Below, in pieces: positions 1-11,270 of a stretch of DNA of 64,000 nt. The notes below the pieces were generated by a model. The model ran no database searches, was not told the origin of the DNA, and worked only from the letters and a program-made list of their open reading frames with translations. Made by a program: the position numbers and the translations under genes. Source of the stretch: Agelaius tricolor (taxonomy: Eukaryota > Chordata > Aves > Passeriformes > Icteridae); assembly GCA_023055355.1 (NCBI GenBank), contig JALJCS010000002.1, forward strand, positions 85,709,001-85,773,000. Reading direction: 5' to 3'. Each line of letters starts with the position of its first letter. Position 1 is the first letter of the stretch.

Positions 1-83
1 CTGAGACATTTGTCCCTGACCACATCTAAGGTCTGTTTGCTCTCACAGAGAAGGTACCATCTTATGTTCACAGGTCTGTACAT

Positions 84-577
84 TCATAGAACAGTTTGGG
101 TTGGAAGGGACCTTAAAAATCATCTGATTCCAACCTCTCTGCCATGGGCAGGGACACTTTCTACTAGAACAGGTTTCTCAAAGCCCCATCCAACCTGGCC
201 TTGAACACTTCCAGGGATGGGGAAGCCACAACTTCTCTGGGCAACCTGTGCCAGTGCCTCACCACCCTCACAGTGAAGAATTTCTTGCAGCTAATCTAAC
301 CTTACTCTCTTTCATTTTAAAGCCATTCCACCTAATCCTATCACTCCATGTCTTTGTGGTCAGATCCCCTCCAGTTTTCTTGTAGTCTCTTCAGGTACTG
401 GAAGGTGCTGTAAAGTCTTCCCAGAGCCTTCCCTTGAGGCTGAACAGCCACAACTGCCTCAGCCTGTCCTTACAGGAGAGGTGCTGTAGCCCTGTGATCA
501 TTTTTGTGACTCTCCTCTGGGTCCACGTCCTTCTCACGTTGGAGAACCCAGAGCTGAACACAGGAATCCTGGTGGGG
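84..577 (-). mobile_element. CR1 LINE, 5'-truncated 3' end
   Basis: The + strand reads as the reverse complement of an avian CR1 (chicken repeat 1) 3' region. It opens with tcatagaacagtttgggttg, which is the complement of the CR1 terminal repeat. It continues through the familiar antisense blocks: gcagggacactttctac, agggatggggaagccacaac, tctctgggcaacctgtgcc, cactccatgtctttgtgg and acccagagctgaacacagg. Element sense is therefore the minus strand, with its 3' end at the left. The roughly 495-bp copy covers the end of ORF2 and the 3' UTR and lacks everything 5' of that, as is usual for CR1 insertions. No target duplication is visible. Reading frames inside it are decayed and have no function of their own. 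Confidence 0.95.
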
Positions 578-1187
578 AGTATATGCAGATATGTATAGAT
601 ATGGACATATATGGATATATGGAAGTATACAGGCAGTGGAGCTGAAAGATAAATTTAAAAAATTGTGAGTAAACCTGCAGTGTAAACCAGTCTGCTTGAA
701 AAAGAATTTTAGTTTCCAAGAAAACTAAAAGCTTTCATGTTAACAGGTAGTATACAGTGAACATTTCTTTCTTTTCACAGTACTTTTCCTCAAGTTAGAG
801 GTAAGTGTAATAAGTAACTGTAAAATGAGAATGTCCATTGAATTAGTGTGCAAAATGTGAAAGGGCACAATTTTCCAGTGTCAGAAATCTGCATTTTTGT
901 CATTCTTCAGTTCAGAAACATAAAGAATAGCAAATAATACAAAGATACAAAGAAAAGGCAAATTAAGTTTAACACTGGATTCAAATGCAAACACTTTTTA
1001 ACTTTGCTTCAATAATTTATTATTTTCCAATATGTGCATTCCCCCCTGCTTTAAAATACTCAGACTACCTCCATCTACTGAAATGGTGCCTTTACTTTCT
1101 AGTAAATATTTTGACTAGGATTTTTTTAAAATGAAAACAAACACACAACACAAATGATTACATTTTATCTGGTGGTCATCTAATGTC

Positions 1188-1222
1188 ACAGTCTGGTTTG
1201 AATGCAGTTGGTACCAGACTGT
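1188..1222. repeat. Short inverted repeat (10-bp arms)
   Basis: Arm acagtctggt (1188-1197) is perfectly complementary to accagactgt (1213-1222), separated by 15 bases. It could form a cruciform or an RNA stem-loop. One such short repeat is expected by chance in this much sequence, so no function is assigned. Confidence 0.5.
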
Positions 1223-2332
1223 AACACACACTGCACAAACTTAACAGTCTTAGGGGGAAAACATGCTTTCTTTCACATACAAATAAGTGAAGGCTATGAG
1301 AACAACAAACACAAAATGTTAATGACTGTAGAAATGTCAATAGAAATATTGATCAGGAAAGGTCGTTTTATACTTTAAGTAAAAAGACTTCCCCAACTTG
1401 TACCTTTTTCTTGTCTGATGGAAGGAGGGGAAGGAAAGCAAGCATAAATGTTAAAGAAAAGAGCAAACACAACTTTTATGGGTTAAGTGATGTATGTAAA
1501 GAAGACAACTAGTAAAACATCCTAACTTTCAGATGCCTAGAAGATTACTGCCAGCATAAATGTCCTTGGTGTAGGAAACAGTCCCAACTCTGTTTAAGTC
1601 CCTATCTCTCTATGGATTGAATGTGTTCACATGTCAAACAGAATTTTTTTCTTTTTCACAATCCTACTTTCATCAGACAACATGAGGTAATTTAGAAATA
1701 ATAAATGTTTTTGTAAAAGTATTCATTAGAACCTCTTTGTGCAAGGCATGTTGTTTCTTTGTTTAGACTTTTTTTTTTTATCAAAGATTTTTCTATTGAG
1801 ATTACCGCACATGATCTTCTTGAAGTTACTCTTCATGGAGTGAATACATTGTCTGCTTCAGGCAAATAAAACAATGTGTAGAGTCTAAAAGGCAGTAAAT
1901 TATTGTAATTTGATCAGCCTCAAGGATGGAAGTAAAGCTGGTTTTATCCTCTGGATAAAATGCTATGCTATGTGGCAAATTTTGAACAATATTGTGCTCT
2001 CCAGGGAGAAAGAGATAGTGTGGGGAAAAAGAAGGTCCATGTAAATAGTGGAGACTTCTTAGCTAGAAAACCCAGCAAGGACAGTTACACAGAGGCATCA
2101 GCACTGCTTCAGCAGCTGCCTGAGCTGCAGATTACTGAATGCAGGAATATGTGCAGTGAATTATTTCTGGATATGCTTTTTGTATTCTTTCTGAGGCAGT
2201 GCCAGGAGAAGGTACCAGGCAACCCCTTGGGCTGACTTGTGTTGGCTGTTTGTGCAATTTTAAGAATAAAGCAAAGGGATTCCAAAAAGTCTGTGCTGCT
2301 GCAGGTGAAGACTGCTGTGTGATCAGCATCTT

Positions 2333-2358
2333 TTTCAGTACCAACTTTGGTACTGAAA
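2333..2358. repeat. Compact hairpin (11-bp arms, 4-base loop)
   Basis: Arm tttcagtacca (2333-2343) pairs perfectly with tggtactgaaa (2348-2358) across the loop actt. The stem is too short for a typical pre-miRNA (about 22 bp or more), and no longer pairing extends outward. Function is unknown. Confidence 0.55.
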
Positions 2359-5300
2359 GTATGTTTTGTGAATCATCCTATCCTACACAGGAGCAGAATA
2401 AGAGCTGGAAAGGAGAAGCTGTGGTAGACAAACAGTAGTTCCATAACACAGGAGATTTTCTATCAGAAAAGTTAAGAAATGTGAAGATGCAGTGTTTTTT
2501 AATTTCTGTCCCCCATTGGCACTCCCCTCCCCCAAATACCCCAGAACTGAGAAGTGCAGAACTGAAGCCAGGGCACTGGATTTCCTATTTATCCCATGTG
2601 TCTGTTTTATTTCCCCTCTGTCTTCCTAACATTTGCCTGAAGATATTTCTTCCTTTGTAATATTCCCAGTGTAAGTCTAGCTTCCCTTTCCCTTGCAAAT
2701 GCTGCTCTTTCTAGAAGGATATTCACCTATTACTCATTTTTTGGGGAGACTGGAGAAAATGGTTGATCTTTTCTCCTGCTTCAGTATTCAGAGTTTGTAT
2801 GGTATCAGCCTGGAGACTGAAGCAACAGATTGGCTCCCCACCCCAGGATTTCCAGAGAATCTGAGCCCTACCACCTGCACCCAAAAGCAGACAAGGTTGC
2901 CTGGCTAAGACTGATATCAGACTGCAGGTCTGACAACCCTGCCATCTGAATGGTGCCAGAACAAGATTTCACCAGTGTGACAAAGCAGCATAACTTGTAG
3001 CTAAGACATAGTTAAAGCATTTATTCATCCTGATTTTGCAAGGTATTTATCTCTTGCCATAGCAGCCTCAAGCATTTTCATGTTGGCATTTCTTGTAAAA
3101 ACCACTGCCATTTACTGCCATAATTTTTTTTTTCTTTTATGATCACTGGATTTTTGCTCTCAATACAGACACAGTTTGATTATAGCTCCGCTGGGGGAGT
3201 CTGAGAGCCCATGGTTAAAAATTATAATTAAATACTCAAGACTGCAATAATCACATGTAATTTTATTAGGTGGCCCCCTCAATTCAATTTCTGCTCTGCA
3301 AGAGGGATTCTCACTCACTCTATGCATATGCAATTATGTATGAGAATTAGTTACAGTGTCTTCCACAGAGATTTAATCCTTCACCTTTCCCCCAAAAATG
3401 AAAATGCAATAACATTCAACAGAGCATCTCTGCATAACGTGTTAGCCACTACTGTGAATGGAATTTTGTTCAGAAATATGAAAAAAACTCAAATTTCACC
3501 CCAGCATGAGCTAAAGTTCTGTGTGTCATTAGCACTAACCAGAGTCACTCTCCCACTCAAGGAAACAAATGGTACCTCTGAAGCCCTTTGTGCTAATTGC
3601 CAAGCCTGGGGAGTGGACCTGCTGGTGGGTTAAGTTCTTAATGCAATTTAATTTTTATTCTTGCCTTTGAAAATCTCCTCTCTCTCAGAAACCCTGGTAG
3701 CCAAAGAGGATACAGAGGATATTATATGTTTGAAATGCAAGATATTATTGAAACATCCTTTGATGTTATTTTTAGAGGCTGATGGTTGATTCATAAATAT
3801 ATTTGTTAGGATATTTATAAAGTTTTGGTACTGAAAAGATTAGTAAAATTACTCCTTAGTTATTTTAGTTCTCCTTGTCCCACAATACCCTTCATTTGCT
3901 CCCACACTTCATACACATTTACTGTGCTGTTTAAATAAAGGTGTTTTGCCTGTGTAGCCCATTAGTATTGAGGTTGTAGGAGCCCTCACTAAAGCTTCAG
4001 TTTCTGTGAAGCTGACACAGATGAGCTTTATTGTGTTTTTTTGGTCTAGAAAGAAAGATTAAAAAGAACATCTGCAAGAGTCCACTTTCACATGAAAATT
4101 ACTTTGGTTTTATTTTCTTTGTTAAAAAATTTGGTTGAAAATCTGCCGTTCTGCAAAGAAAAAAATCACAGTTTTTTACATAACCGAGTTTCTTTTCTTA
4201 TTTTCTCTGGCTTGTTTGCTTGTTGAGACAGTTCAGTCTGCTGGTTGCCAATGGATTTCTAGTGTGAACTATCATGATTTAAACTCTGAGGAGATCTTAT
4301 TTTGATAAGGCATAAGTGTAATGGTGAATTTGATGTCATCAAAACAGGCCACCTGGGCAAGGTCTGAACTTAAATAAACTTCTTGTAAATCAAAAATTTT
4401 ATTGGTCTTTTTATGTATAACCCACACTAATACAACTCAATGTGCATATCTGGTTAATCCTCAGAAGTTTTGGTGTGGAAGGGATAATGAACAGGCTTCT
4501 TCAAAACACTGAATTTCAAGAATCTTCTTGGGCCCTTATCAAACCTGTTTAAAAGAGGTGGATGTTAGGCTGGAATTTTTCCAACACCAAGAGAAATCTC
4601 ACTGTAAGCTGGTCTGGAAAAAGGCCCATCATGTTACATATTAGTTAGAAAACCAGCATTTTTTTATTTTTCATTAAGAAACCTACACTATTTGTACCCC
4701 TAGATGTATACTGGCAACCCAGAGTTAAAAAAACAACTTATCCTGAAAATCTTAATGCTATAGGCTTCAAAATGACTGGGTTAATTTAGAAACAATTATA
4801 TAAATCTATAGAAACTTCTTTTCCCTTGGGAAAAACACAATCTCTTTAGAGTAGCCAAATTGTCTATCTCTATAAAGTGAGGTCTAATTATGTGCGTGGG
4901 TGAAGCTAAAATAACATATTTTTTAAAATATGTGATTGTTTTTGTTCATAAAACTCTTATTACAATGAAATAGTCAGATAAAGAGTGAAAAATACTGTGA
5001 CAGGAAATTTTCTACCCATAGATAACATTTGGTTTTGGACGCAAATTGTCCAAGGCTGTATCCTCTTGTATTGCTTGATATGTTTTTCCTAACACCACGA
5101 ATGTATTAATTCTCACAAACCAAAACCTCTTGAATGAAACCTATATAACATCTTTATCCTTACTGTTAATAGTTTACCTTTCAGAGCAGATTCTCTTAAA
5201 CTTTCCAACCTTTGGATCTCCTATAGCGCTTAACATCAATAATTAGCATTGTGAACAAAAAACAATTGCTTTTAGGAACATTTTTCACTGTGATCAGACA

Positions 5301-7212
5301 TTTCAGAGCACTTCTCTGAAACATGTACCTATGATCTTTGCTTTTCCAGATAAGATTGCATGACATTATATCTATTTTATGAAGATCTTACTGATTATCA
5401 ATCCAGTGTTAGAATTTCCCTGGCATGAATAAGACTGTGCTTAATCCTCTGTGTAAGTATTTGCAGAGTGAGAGGCACAACTGTTTTATCCTGCTTTGAG
5501 ATCCTAGCTGATGCTGATAGACACCTACAGTCTGCAATCAGTACCCATTGCTGGAAATTAAAATTCAATAATTATGAAAAATTAAAATATTAAAATTAAA
5601 TCAAATATTACTTGGTTTAAAAATAACATTATCTGCTCTAAACCTCATTTTAAAATCTAGCTCTCAGTTCTACAGCAAATGTATAATTTTCTCCATTTAC
5701 ATTTGTTATCCAGACTCTCTACCAAGCAAAAGAACTTGCAATGAGTTGCCATGTTTCAGGGCAGCATAAAAGTGGTCTAAATCTATTTAATATGCTTCCC
5801 AGAATGCCTGATTTGCTTTTCTAGGCAGTTCTAATGTTTAACATCTCATTGTTAATTTATAATGAAAGGATATTTTTACTCCTTTATCTTTTGATAGGTT
5901 TAACACTGTGTCCTTCAAAATTTAGAACTCTATAACCCTGCTGGTGAACCACTTGTGGATCCTTCAGCTCAATCAGAGTATGCTATCAAGAACACTACAA
6001 TGAGGCCAACTGATGTACTGAAAACAATAAGTCCTATGACAACCAGTAATGTAAAGAAAACACCTTTTTGAAAGTAGCATATTCTTGTAAGAGTTAGCAC
6101 ATTTTTCTCCAAGATTATTTTATTTTTAGCAGGTAATGCGCCTGGTTACTTGCCCATATATAAAATACCAATTTCTTGGACAGAATGAATGAGCTTTCAT
6201 AATAATGCATTCATACAGTGAATGAGATAGAAAATGAACTGGGACACAATTATCTTGTCCCTTCTGCAGTTTTCTCGAGTTGTTCCTCTAATGCTTCTAC
6301 ACTGATAATGCCAACTTTGTCAGCCTGTGCTTTCAGTGTTAGACCTTGACCTAGAACAATAATGAAGACATTTCAGATTTCTACAGGATTTGTTCTTATT
6401 TTTCTAAAAGTGTGTGTTCCTCTGATCCACATTTTCTCTTGGTCAAACAAAACAGACATAACATTCTAGTAATAGCTGAGCCTAAATTTCACAATTCAGC
6501 AAAGATATTAAGATATTTTCTATTAGATTTACTATTTTTGTCCTCTTACAAGATGATTTTCTAGTTCAACAAGGCAGGAGGATGACTTGTTGAATGTCTT
6601 AAAAAGATAATTTTATGTTCTTTGTATTCAGGATGGTTTTTTGGTGCAGTGGCTGTGTTCACTCGCACTAAGAGCACCAGGAGCTGAGTACTGAGTGTTC
6701 TCATACTACAAGGATCATGTAGCAACATGTAAAATGGATATTTGAAGGTGTCCTAAGTTCACCTTAGCCTCACCTAGAATTTCCTCTGTGGTGGATGGCA
6801 CCCCATAACCAGCACGAACACTGCTCCTGCTCTGCTCCTCTTGGCTTTGCCTATACCATAATTACAACCCAAATTACAATGCACCCTCCTCAGATGTTCT
6901 TTCTTTCTTGTGTGTAGCAGGCCAGATCATATTAACATCATGACCAAAGCAACTATTCTACAATTGCAATTGTTTAAAGCTGTCATATGCTTCCCTAATG
7001 AGTTATGAAATTATTTTGATCTTGTTTATACAGGCAAAACCCAAATTGTGTCTGTTAGTATAACTACACCCTGGCCAAATTAAAATTATTTGTAAATGTG
7101 GCAGATGGTAGAGTTTAGCAAAGGAGGCCATTGTCTCTCCAGTAAAGCAATTGGAAAAAGCCATTCAGAAGTAAGTGAAAAACATTGAGAAGGTAAGTGA
7201 TTTTCCTTTCTT

Positions 7213-7324
7213 GATATTTTGGACTGTAAGGATAGATTGGATAAAACAACATGTTTTATCCAATCTATCCTTACAGTCCAAAATATCTAGAAAGATTTTG
7301 GACTGTAAGGATAGATTGGATAAA
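7213..7324. repeat. 36-bp perfect palindrome plus a third direct copy of the arm
   Basis: Arm 1 (7213-7248) is perfectly complementary to arm 2 (7252-7287), with only the 3-base loop aca between them. After seven more bases (7288-7294), the core of arm 1 (7216-7245) recurs in direct orientation and without mismatch for 30 bp (7295-7324). The order is therefore arm, inverted arm, arm. All copies contain ggactgtaaggatagattgg or its complement. This is the pattern expected when a replicating strand folds back, copies itself and then returns to its template. The third copy ends where the tRNA-derived SINE begins. The perfect identity suggests a recent event, or an artefact of amplification or assembly. 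Confidence 0.95.
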
Positions 7325-7325
7325 G

Positions 7326-7435
7326 AATGTTGTTAATAATACCAAGGTTGTGGGTTCAATCCCCATATGAAGCATTCACTTAAGAGTTGACTAGATCCTT
7401 GTGGGTTTCTTCCAACTCAGAATATTCCATGTTCT
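7326..7435 (+). mobile_element. tRNA-Ile-derived SINE with CR1-type tail (TguSINE1-like), 5'-truncated
   Basis: Bases 7326-7373 match the anticodon-to-acceptor half of a tRNA-Ile gene. gttgttaataataccaagg corresponds to the tRNA-Ile stretch with anticodon AAT and the variable region. The RNA polymerase III B box ggttcaatccc lies at 7353-7363, followed by ccatatg where tRNA-Ile has CCGTACG. From about 7374 to 7435 the sequence changes to a CR1 3' tail (cacttaagagttg, gatccttgtggg, tccaactcagaatattc). Passerine TguSINE1 elements have this tRNA-Ile plus CR1-X structure, which lets them use CR1 reverse transcriptase. The 5' half with the A box is missing, so this copy should not be transcribed from its own promoter. 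No terminal target duplication is evident. It is not a functional tRNA gene. Confidence 0.8.
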
Positions 7436-10038
7436 TATATGTAGGTTAAGATCATTTTCACCCAAATATTTTGAAATCAAGTAATTATCTCAACAGTAGA
7501 TAGACTTATAAGTTCATTGAAAATATGTCAAATTTAAATGCATCTCTAGACACACATGTTTTGCAATTATTCTGCTTCTTAAGTTCCAAATTATCTTTGA
7601 CTGAACCAGTATTTAAATCAGCAAATAGGACAACGAGCAACTGCACACTGGACCAGTCCTGTGGGACATGAATTTCCAATTTATTTTGTCTCTAATTAGA
7701 ACAGAAATCTAATAAAGCATTTGAAATCTTTGAAATCTATAAAGCATTTGTGGCTATAACTTTTTAGAATTTCTACTGGCAACCTCAGCTATTTTGTTGG
7801 GATATTTTGGTTTAGATTAATATTTTAATGTTCATAAAATGTCTTCATTTTACTTAATGAACATTAAATGCTTTATATTTTAAAATGCTATGTTCACCAC
7901 TTTTTTAAACTACTACATTCACCACTATCTTTTTCCCACAGTGGCAAGATGCCTTGAAGAACCTTGTACTTGGAAATCTTAATTTTTCATTCTTCAAAAT
8001 CTGAGTAACCACCAATGAGCCACATGAAACCCACAGCCTGTTGTTGGAAATTGGCTGTTCCTGGGAGCCCAAGCTGCAGGATTGAAGGGGGACCTAGATT
8101 AGACCTCATATAAATCAGTATGCTAATAGGAAATGAAGGATAATGATTTATTGCACTAAAACAAAATAAAATATTTGGCTTATTAAAAAAGAAACATTCT
8201 GATTAAGGTTAAATAATTTATTAAAAACATTTTAAATGGGAAGATCTAAATAGAAGTATTTTGATTTTACTAGACAGGAGTTGAATTACTGAGGTTTCAA
8301 GAGGAAGTTATCCTGTTTTATGGAATCTTGTAGATTGTTTCCACCAAGAAATCACCTTTCTTTGTAACACCAAAGAATCTGAACTTTAAGTCCTCCTGCT
8401 TCAGGCTTTAAACCACATTTCCTCTTCCTTAGATTTTGACTACACCTTTGGAATAGTTTGCACCCAGCTAAGCAAATGCTGGGCACACTAAGGACATGTT
8501 GTGTTTTGTGCTGAGAAGCATCTGGAGCAAGAGATAAACCCATGTTGCAACACAAGGTTGTCCTGAGGGAACAGACTCCACTGCTGAACAAACCTTTTTT
8601 CATTCTTTTTAAGGCACTGCTTTCCAATCCTCACTTTCATCGCATTTGGTGCACTATGGATTTGAGTCTCTTTGTATTTGATATGGGGAGGAGACTTTAT
8701 ACAAAGGAAAAATAGCATCAAGAACCATCAGGCACAATCATGTCAGTAATTCTTACGCAGCAACAAGCTTAGTGATTCACTGTGTTTCATGACAAACACT
8801 TTGAATCAATGTGAAGCAAGTAAGAAAAGTAATCCTGCCCTAGAACATTCTTCCTGCATCAGTGCTCCCCCAAAATTTTTTGTTTTTAAAACTCAGGTTC
8901 GTAGAGCCAGCACAAGCCACAGATGCTCACACATGTTCCAGGCTGTGTGGGGGTTTGAACAGTCATGATCCCTGCTCTGGGTACCCTTTGGACAACTCTT
9001 GCAAGGGCCCGTTTTGTGTCTGCACATCTTCTACTCATTGTTTACCGGGCAGTTATGGGAGCAGAACAGAAATGAAGACACTTCCAGCATTGCACACAGC
9101 TAAAGAATCAGAGTGAATAAAATATGTACCTCTGTGCTATCGGACCTGGCTGAGTCTTTTTGCACAAGGATTCTGACCAAAGGGCTTCTGCAGGCATAAT
9201 CCCTTGACTCAACTCCAATATCAGCCTCAGAGGAAGTGCATGACCCTTACTGACATATTTTTGAAATAAACAGGATGGTCTCCTTTGTTATTTTGATCAC
9301 CTACAGTGCTTTCTATGGCTGTTGCTCCCTCACCTGCCGTGTTCTTCCCTTGGTGAGGCTGGAGCTCCTGCCCCACCCTCAGTGGTAGCACCTTTGTCCC
9401 CCAGAGATCCCTCCCAGCTCTGAGTCACAGCTCTCCAGGAAGCAAGCAGAAACCTGTTGTATGACCCAACAGGCATGCAGGCATTTATCACCTGCAGAGA
9501 TGCACATTTTTAAACTCGGAGGTTAAACACTCTTATCACATCCTGAACTTCCAGCACAAGGAAAGATGGTAGTTTCAGCATTGCATCAGCATAATGCATA
9601 TCTAATTTTTCTTTAGGGAAAATGATGTCTCTCCCTCTCATCACAGAGAATGGGGGAAAAGTGGTACCTGTTCCTCCTTTTGTTATTGCCATGAGTCTTT
9701 TAGGTGCAGTTAAGATAAAGCACAGGATTATAGGAGCAGGCTGGGGCTGAGCCACTGTATTCATTTCACTCAGCTTCTGAGACCCTGTAGGAACATAAAA
9801 TGGGCTTAAGAGTCCTGTGAGTTGACAGGACACAGCAAGACAGGGCACATCAGCACACCTGATAGAATGCAGGAGCACTGGAGATGTCATTGTGGTAGTG
9901 ACATGTGAAAACACAATGTTGACAGGGCCTGTGGTAGCAAAAGATGAGAAAAATCAAGAAGAGACCAGCTCTTGACATCTGGGAACAGGAGATGCAGAGC
10001 TTCCTTTCAATCATGATACACAATTGCAAAATCAATAG
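7436..10038. other. Unique AT-rich sequence, no gene seen
   Basis: No repeat family or gene was recognised. The stretch contains an AT-rich imperfect hairpin at 7824-7868. It also holds frames at 8352-8627 (-), 8862-9116 (+) and 9510-9914 (-, 134 codons). None resembles a family I know and none has supporting splice signals. A somewhat GC-richer patch at about 9340-9440 has no identifiable content. Confidence 0.65.
7824..7868. repeat. AT-rich imperfect hairpin
   Basis: Arm tttaatgttcat (7824-7835) pairs with atgaacattaaa (7857-7868). Inside them aaaatg pairs with catttt around a tctt loop, leaving actta as a bulge. The total stem is about 18 bp. It could form a cruciform; I see no terminal duplication that would make it a transposon remnant. 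Confidence 0.5.
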
Positions 10039-10382
10039 CTGAGGTTAGCAGGGACCTCTGGGGGTATTCTGGTCTAACCCCTCTTCTCAAGCAGGGTGAC
10101 CTAGAGTTGTTTGTCCAGGACCATGTCCTGTGTCCTCTCTCCAAGGATAGAGACTGCAATCTCTCTGGGCAACCTGTACCAGTGTTTGAGTACCTTCACT
10201 ATGAACCTTGTTTTTCTTATTTTAAACATGATTTCCTATTTTTTTAGTTTGTTGGAGTCTTTGAGAGTCTTACTCCCTTGTCTTCATTCCCTCCCATCAA
10301 CTGCTTATCCACACAGAAAAGATTCCACTGGAGCCTTCTCCTCTCCAGTCTGAACAGTCACAGCTCTCTCAACTTCCCTTTG
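10039..10382 (-). mobile_element. CR1 LINE 3' end, diverged
   Basis: This is the antisense of a CR1 3' region from an older subfamily. Blocks include gcagggacctctgggggta, tctcaagcagggtgacctag, gtccaggaccatgtcctg, tctctctgggcaacctg, agtgtttgagtaccttcac and ctctccagtctgaacagtc. Element sense is minus, with its 3' end at the left. The terminal octamer repeat is no longer recognisable, so the copy is eroded or truncated there. It covers the same consensus segment as the plus-strand CR1 to its right. The two are therefore separate insertions rather than one element with an internal inversion. Confidence 0.85.
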
Positions 10383-10411
10383 AGTGATGCCTTAAATTGT
10401 ACAGAAGACCA

Positions 10412-11270
10412 GCTTGGATGAGCAGGGATCTTCTAGAACTCAAACAGGAAAATAAGTACCTGGACATTGGAAGCAAGGACAGATGACTCAGGGAGTCTAC
10501 AGGGATGCCATTCACCCCTGTAGGGAGAAAATCCATGCGGACAAAAGTCAGTAAGAGCTCAACACCTACTTGTGAAGGGCAACAAAAAGGCCACTTTTTA
10601 AAATACATTAACAGCAAAAAAAGGACAGTGATGACATTGCTCCACAACTTGAAGTGGTCAGTCACCTCAAAAATAGGGATGTAAACAAATGGAGACATTT
10701 ATTCCCTGCTCCACCTCTGCCTTTAGCAGTGATGATAGGCCCTGATACACCTAGAACCTTGTCTTGGAAGGTCATGGCTGGGGAATGGTAAACTCACAGC
10801 TGACTCTGAACTTGTTAATGCTAGTGTGTCCTGAGAAGGATGTCCAAGCTAGTCAAAGGTGTCAAGAGCAAGACTTACGAGGAGCAGCTGAGGTCACTTG
10901 GCTTGTTCATCTTGGAGGAGAGAAGGCTGAGGTGTTCCCTTGTCACAGTCCAACCTTCCTCAAGGGGGCCAGTGGAGAGCGAGGTGTTATTCTCTCTCTG
11001 GTGACTCATGGTTATGCATAAAGAAATAGCATAAAGCTGCATTGGAGGATGTTCATAAGGGACATTGGGAGAAGGTTTAGGTGAGAAGGTCACTGGAACA
11101 AGCTCACCACACAAGTGGTCAGGGCACCAAACCTGCCAGAGTTCAAGGTGTGATGCTTCCAGTCATCTATTTGAGGTTAAAGGGGTCCTGCAAGAAGCAG
11201 GGAGTTAGTTGGACTTGATGATTTTTGTGAGTACCTTCCAATTTGATATATTCTATGATTCTGATTCTAT
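10412..11270 (+). mobile_element. CR1 LINE, 5'-truncated with internal deletion (ORF2 piece plus 3' end)
   Basis: The first part (about 10412-10700) matches the CR1 ORF2 region between the endonuclease and reverse transcriptase domains. It includes aactcaaacaggaaaataag, acagggatgcc, and gggcaacaaaaaggccac followed by a decayed match to the CR1 lysine-rich stretch around NKKxxFxKYIxSKK. After about 10840 it jumps to the 3' part of the element: acgaggagcagctgagg, cttggaggagagaaggctg, agagttcaagg and gttggacttgatgat. It ends at 11270 in ttctatgattctgattctat, the CR1 terminal repeat. The whole reverse transcriptase is missing, so at least one large internal deletion occurred. Stops interrupt all frames; the element is dead. 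Confidence 0.85.

Larger units (their letters stand above)
578..7212. other. AT-rich unique sequence, no gene seen
   Basis: I see no recognisable gene or interspersed repeat in this stretch. Next to the CR1, at 578-625, is a degenerate ATAT/GATAT-rich patch. Two small hairpins (1188-1222 and 2333-2358) are listed separately. Short runs of T and A occur, for example at 1771-1781. The reading frames at 1960-2235, 2199-2438, 2693-2908 and 3322-3633 (up to 103 codons, + strand) have no recognisable domain, no convincing splice context and AT-rich, non-coding-like composition. I treat them as chance frames. The sequence could be intronic or intergenic. Confidence 0.7.

Noticed and set aside
775..802. 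A 20-nt segment between ttctttcttttcacag and gag/gtaagt
   Set aside because: Both motifs are near consensus, but the length is not a multiple of three, it is very short, and nothing else nearby supports a transcript. Kept only as a note.
7142..7192. Exon-like segment between gtctctccag and gagaag/gtaagt
   Set aside because: All three frames contain a stop before the donor, so it cannot be a normal internal coding exon.
7340..7373. A tRNA-Ile gene
   Set aside because: Only the 3' half is present, the 5' half with the A box is missing, pairing positions are mutated, and the sequence runs directly into a CR1 tail. It is a SINE fragment.
9510..9914. A 134-codon antisense frame
   Set aside because: No recognised family, no poly-A or splice context and no frame continuation; most likely chance.
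10369..11114. Frames of 79-109 codons on both strands
   Set aside because: They coincide with the CR1 pair; the one real coding trace is decayed CR1 ORF2, already listed.
10039..11270. Twin-priming inversion within a single CR1
   Set aside because: Both fragments contain the same 3' part of the consensus, so they must come from two insertions.
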